DNA of 6,379 bases, taken from assembly GCA_003694905.1 (NCBI GenBank), contig RFJM01000189.1:1-6379 (forward strand), written 5' to 3'. The translations under genes and the position numbers were made by a program. Positions 6,144-6,379 of the stretch are shown one piece after another. The stretch is from Caldilineae bacterium (GTDB lineage: Bacteria > Chloroflexota > Anaerolineae > J102). The notes beneath the pieces were generated by a model. That model was not told where the DNA came from, did no database searches, and saw only the letters and a list, made by a program, of their open reading frames with translations. The number at the start of each line of letters is the position of its first letter. Position 1 is the first letter of the stretch.

Positions 6144-6379
6144 CTAGCTCAGTTCGGCCTTCAGGGATCGGATCAGTTGGATGGTCTCGGCAGTGCGTCT
6201 CCGGATGGCGTCGAAATCGCGGGCCGCGACCAGCTCTTTAGTGATCAGTTTGCTGCCCATGCCCACGCAGGCTACCCCGGCCTCGAACCAGGCACGCAGA
6301 TTGGCCTCGTCGGGCGAGACGCCACCCGTGGGCATGATCAGCGTCCAGGGCATGGGGCCACGTACGGCTTTGACAAAGC
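6144..6379 (-). CDS. eda: 2-keto-4-hydroxyglutarate / KDPG aldolase (partial, C-terminal 77 residues)
   Basis: The minus frame is open from the window edge to TAG at 6144-6146. It reads FVKAVRGPMPWT, then LIMPTGGVS, then NLRAWFEAGVACVGMGSKL. The PTGG phosphate-binding loop and the AGVxxVGxGS strand are hallmarks of the Eda class I aldolase TIM barrel, which cleaves 2-keto-3-deoxy-6-phosphogluconate to pyruvate and glyceraldehyde 3-phosphate, or related keto-hydroxy acids. The Schiff-base Lys lies upstream, outside the window, so activity cannot be judged; the start is also outside. An internal ATG at 6353 is not the true start, because conserved residues precede it. It is the upstream neighbour of the flavin oxidoreductase. 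Confidence 0.93.
   Translation of the reverse strand, partial: FVKAVRGPMPWTLIMPTGGVSPDEANLRAWFEAGVACVGMGSKLITKELVAARDFDAIRRRTAETIQLIRSLKAELS

Overview
The window is GC-rich, densely coded bacterial DNA. It most likely comes from a member of the Chloroflexota. The main clue is the partial gene at the left edge: a Thr/Pro-repeat tail ending in FLPQIVR, a style of C-terminus I associate with secreted Chloroflexota proteins. That taxonomic call is inference; no rRNA or other marker is present.

Layout. (1) 1-168, plus strand: 3' end of a secreted or surface protein, followed by a strong intrinsic terminator at 211-242. (2) 320-4593, plus strand: a compact four-gene stress cluster. A FrnE/DsbA-family thioredoxin-fold oxidoreductase (320-931) overlaps a MerR-family regulator (928-1704) by ATGA. 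A textbook MerR-type promoter with a 20-bp spacer (1701-1732) follows. Then come a P1B-2 Zn/Cd/Pb-exporting ATPase (1796-4042) and, overlapping it by GTGA, a methionine sulfoxide reductase A (4039-4593). The cluster ends in a terminator at 4625-4668. (3) Minus strand, convergent: an old-yellow-enzyme-type NADH:flavin oxidoreductase (4654-6105), preceded by the 3' part of a KDPG/KHG aldolase (6144 to beyond 6379).

The main discovery is in the oxidoreductase. Its frame contains one TGA (362-364), exactly where the family has the first Cys of the CPxC redox motif. The site reads DYA-U-PYC-FL, and the reading frame is otherwise intact from ATG 320 to TGA 931. Just downstream, 371-409 folds by eye into a bulged stem of about 13 base pairs with an AGTCT apical loop that starts 24 nt after the TGA. 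That is the geometry of a bacterial SECIS element. I interpret this as a selenoprotein (Sec15) that ordinary gene callers would truncate to a start near 419 or call a pseudogene.

How the genes may work together. The MerR protein probably controls the ATPase-msrA transcript. The ATPase would remove soft divalent metals, MsrA would repair oxidised methionine, and the Sec-containing FrnE-like enzyme would repair or exchange metal- or oxidant-damaged thiols. FrnE of Deinococcus radiodurans is reported to be cadmium-inducible, which fits. The regulator is odd: it appears to lack the usual Zn/Cd/Pb-binding cysteines and carries an unrecognised C-terminal domain of about 110 residues with Cys and His. 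The minus-strand pair looks like part of an unrelated sugar-acid catabolic operon.
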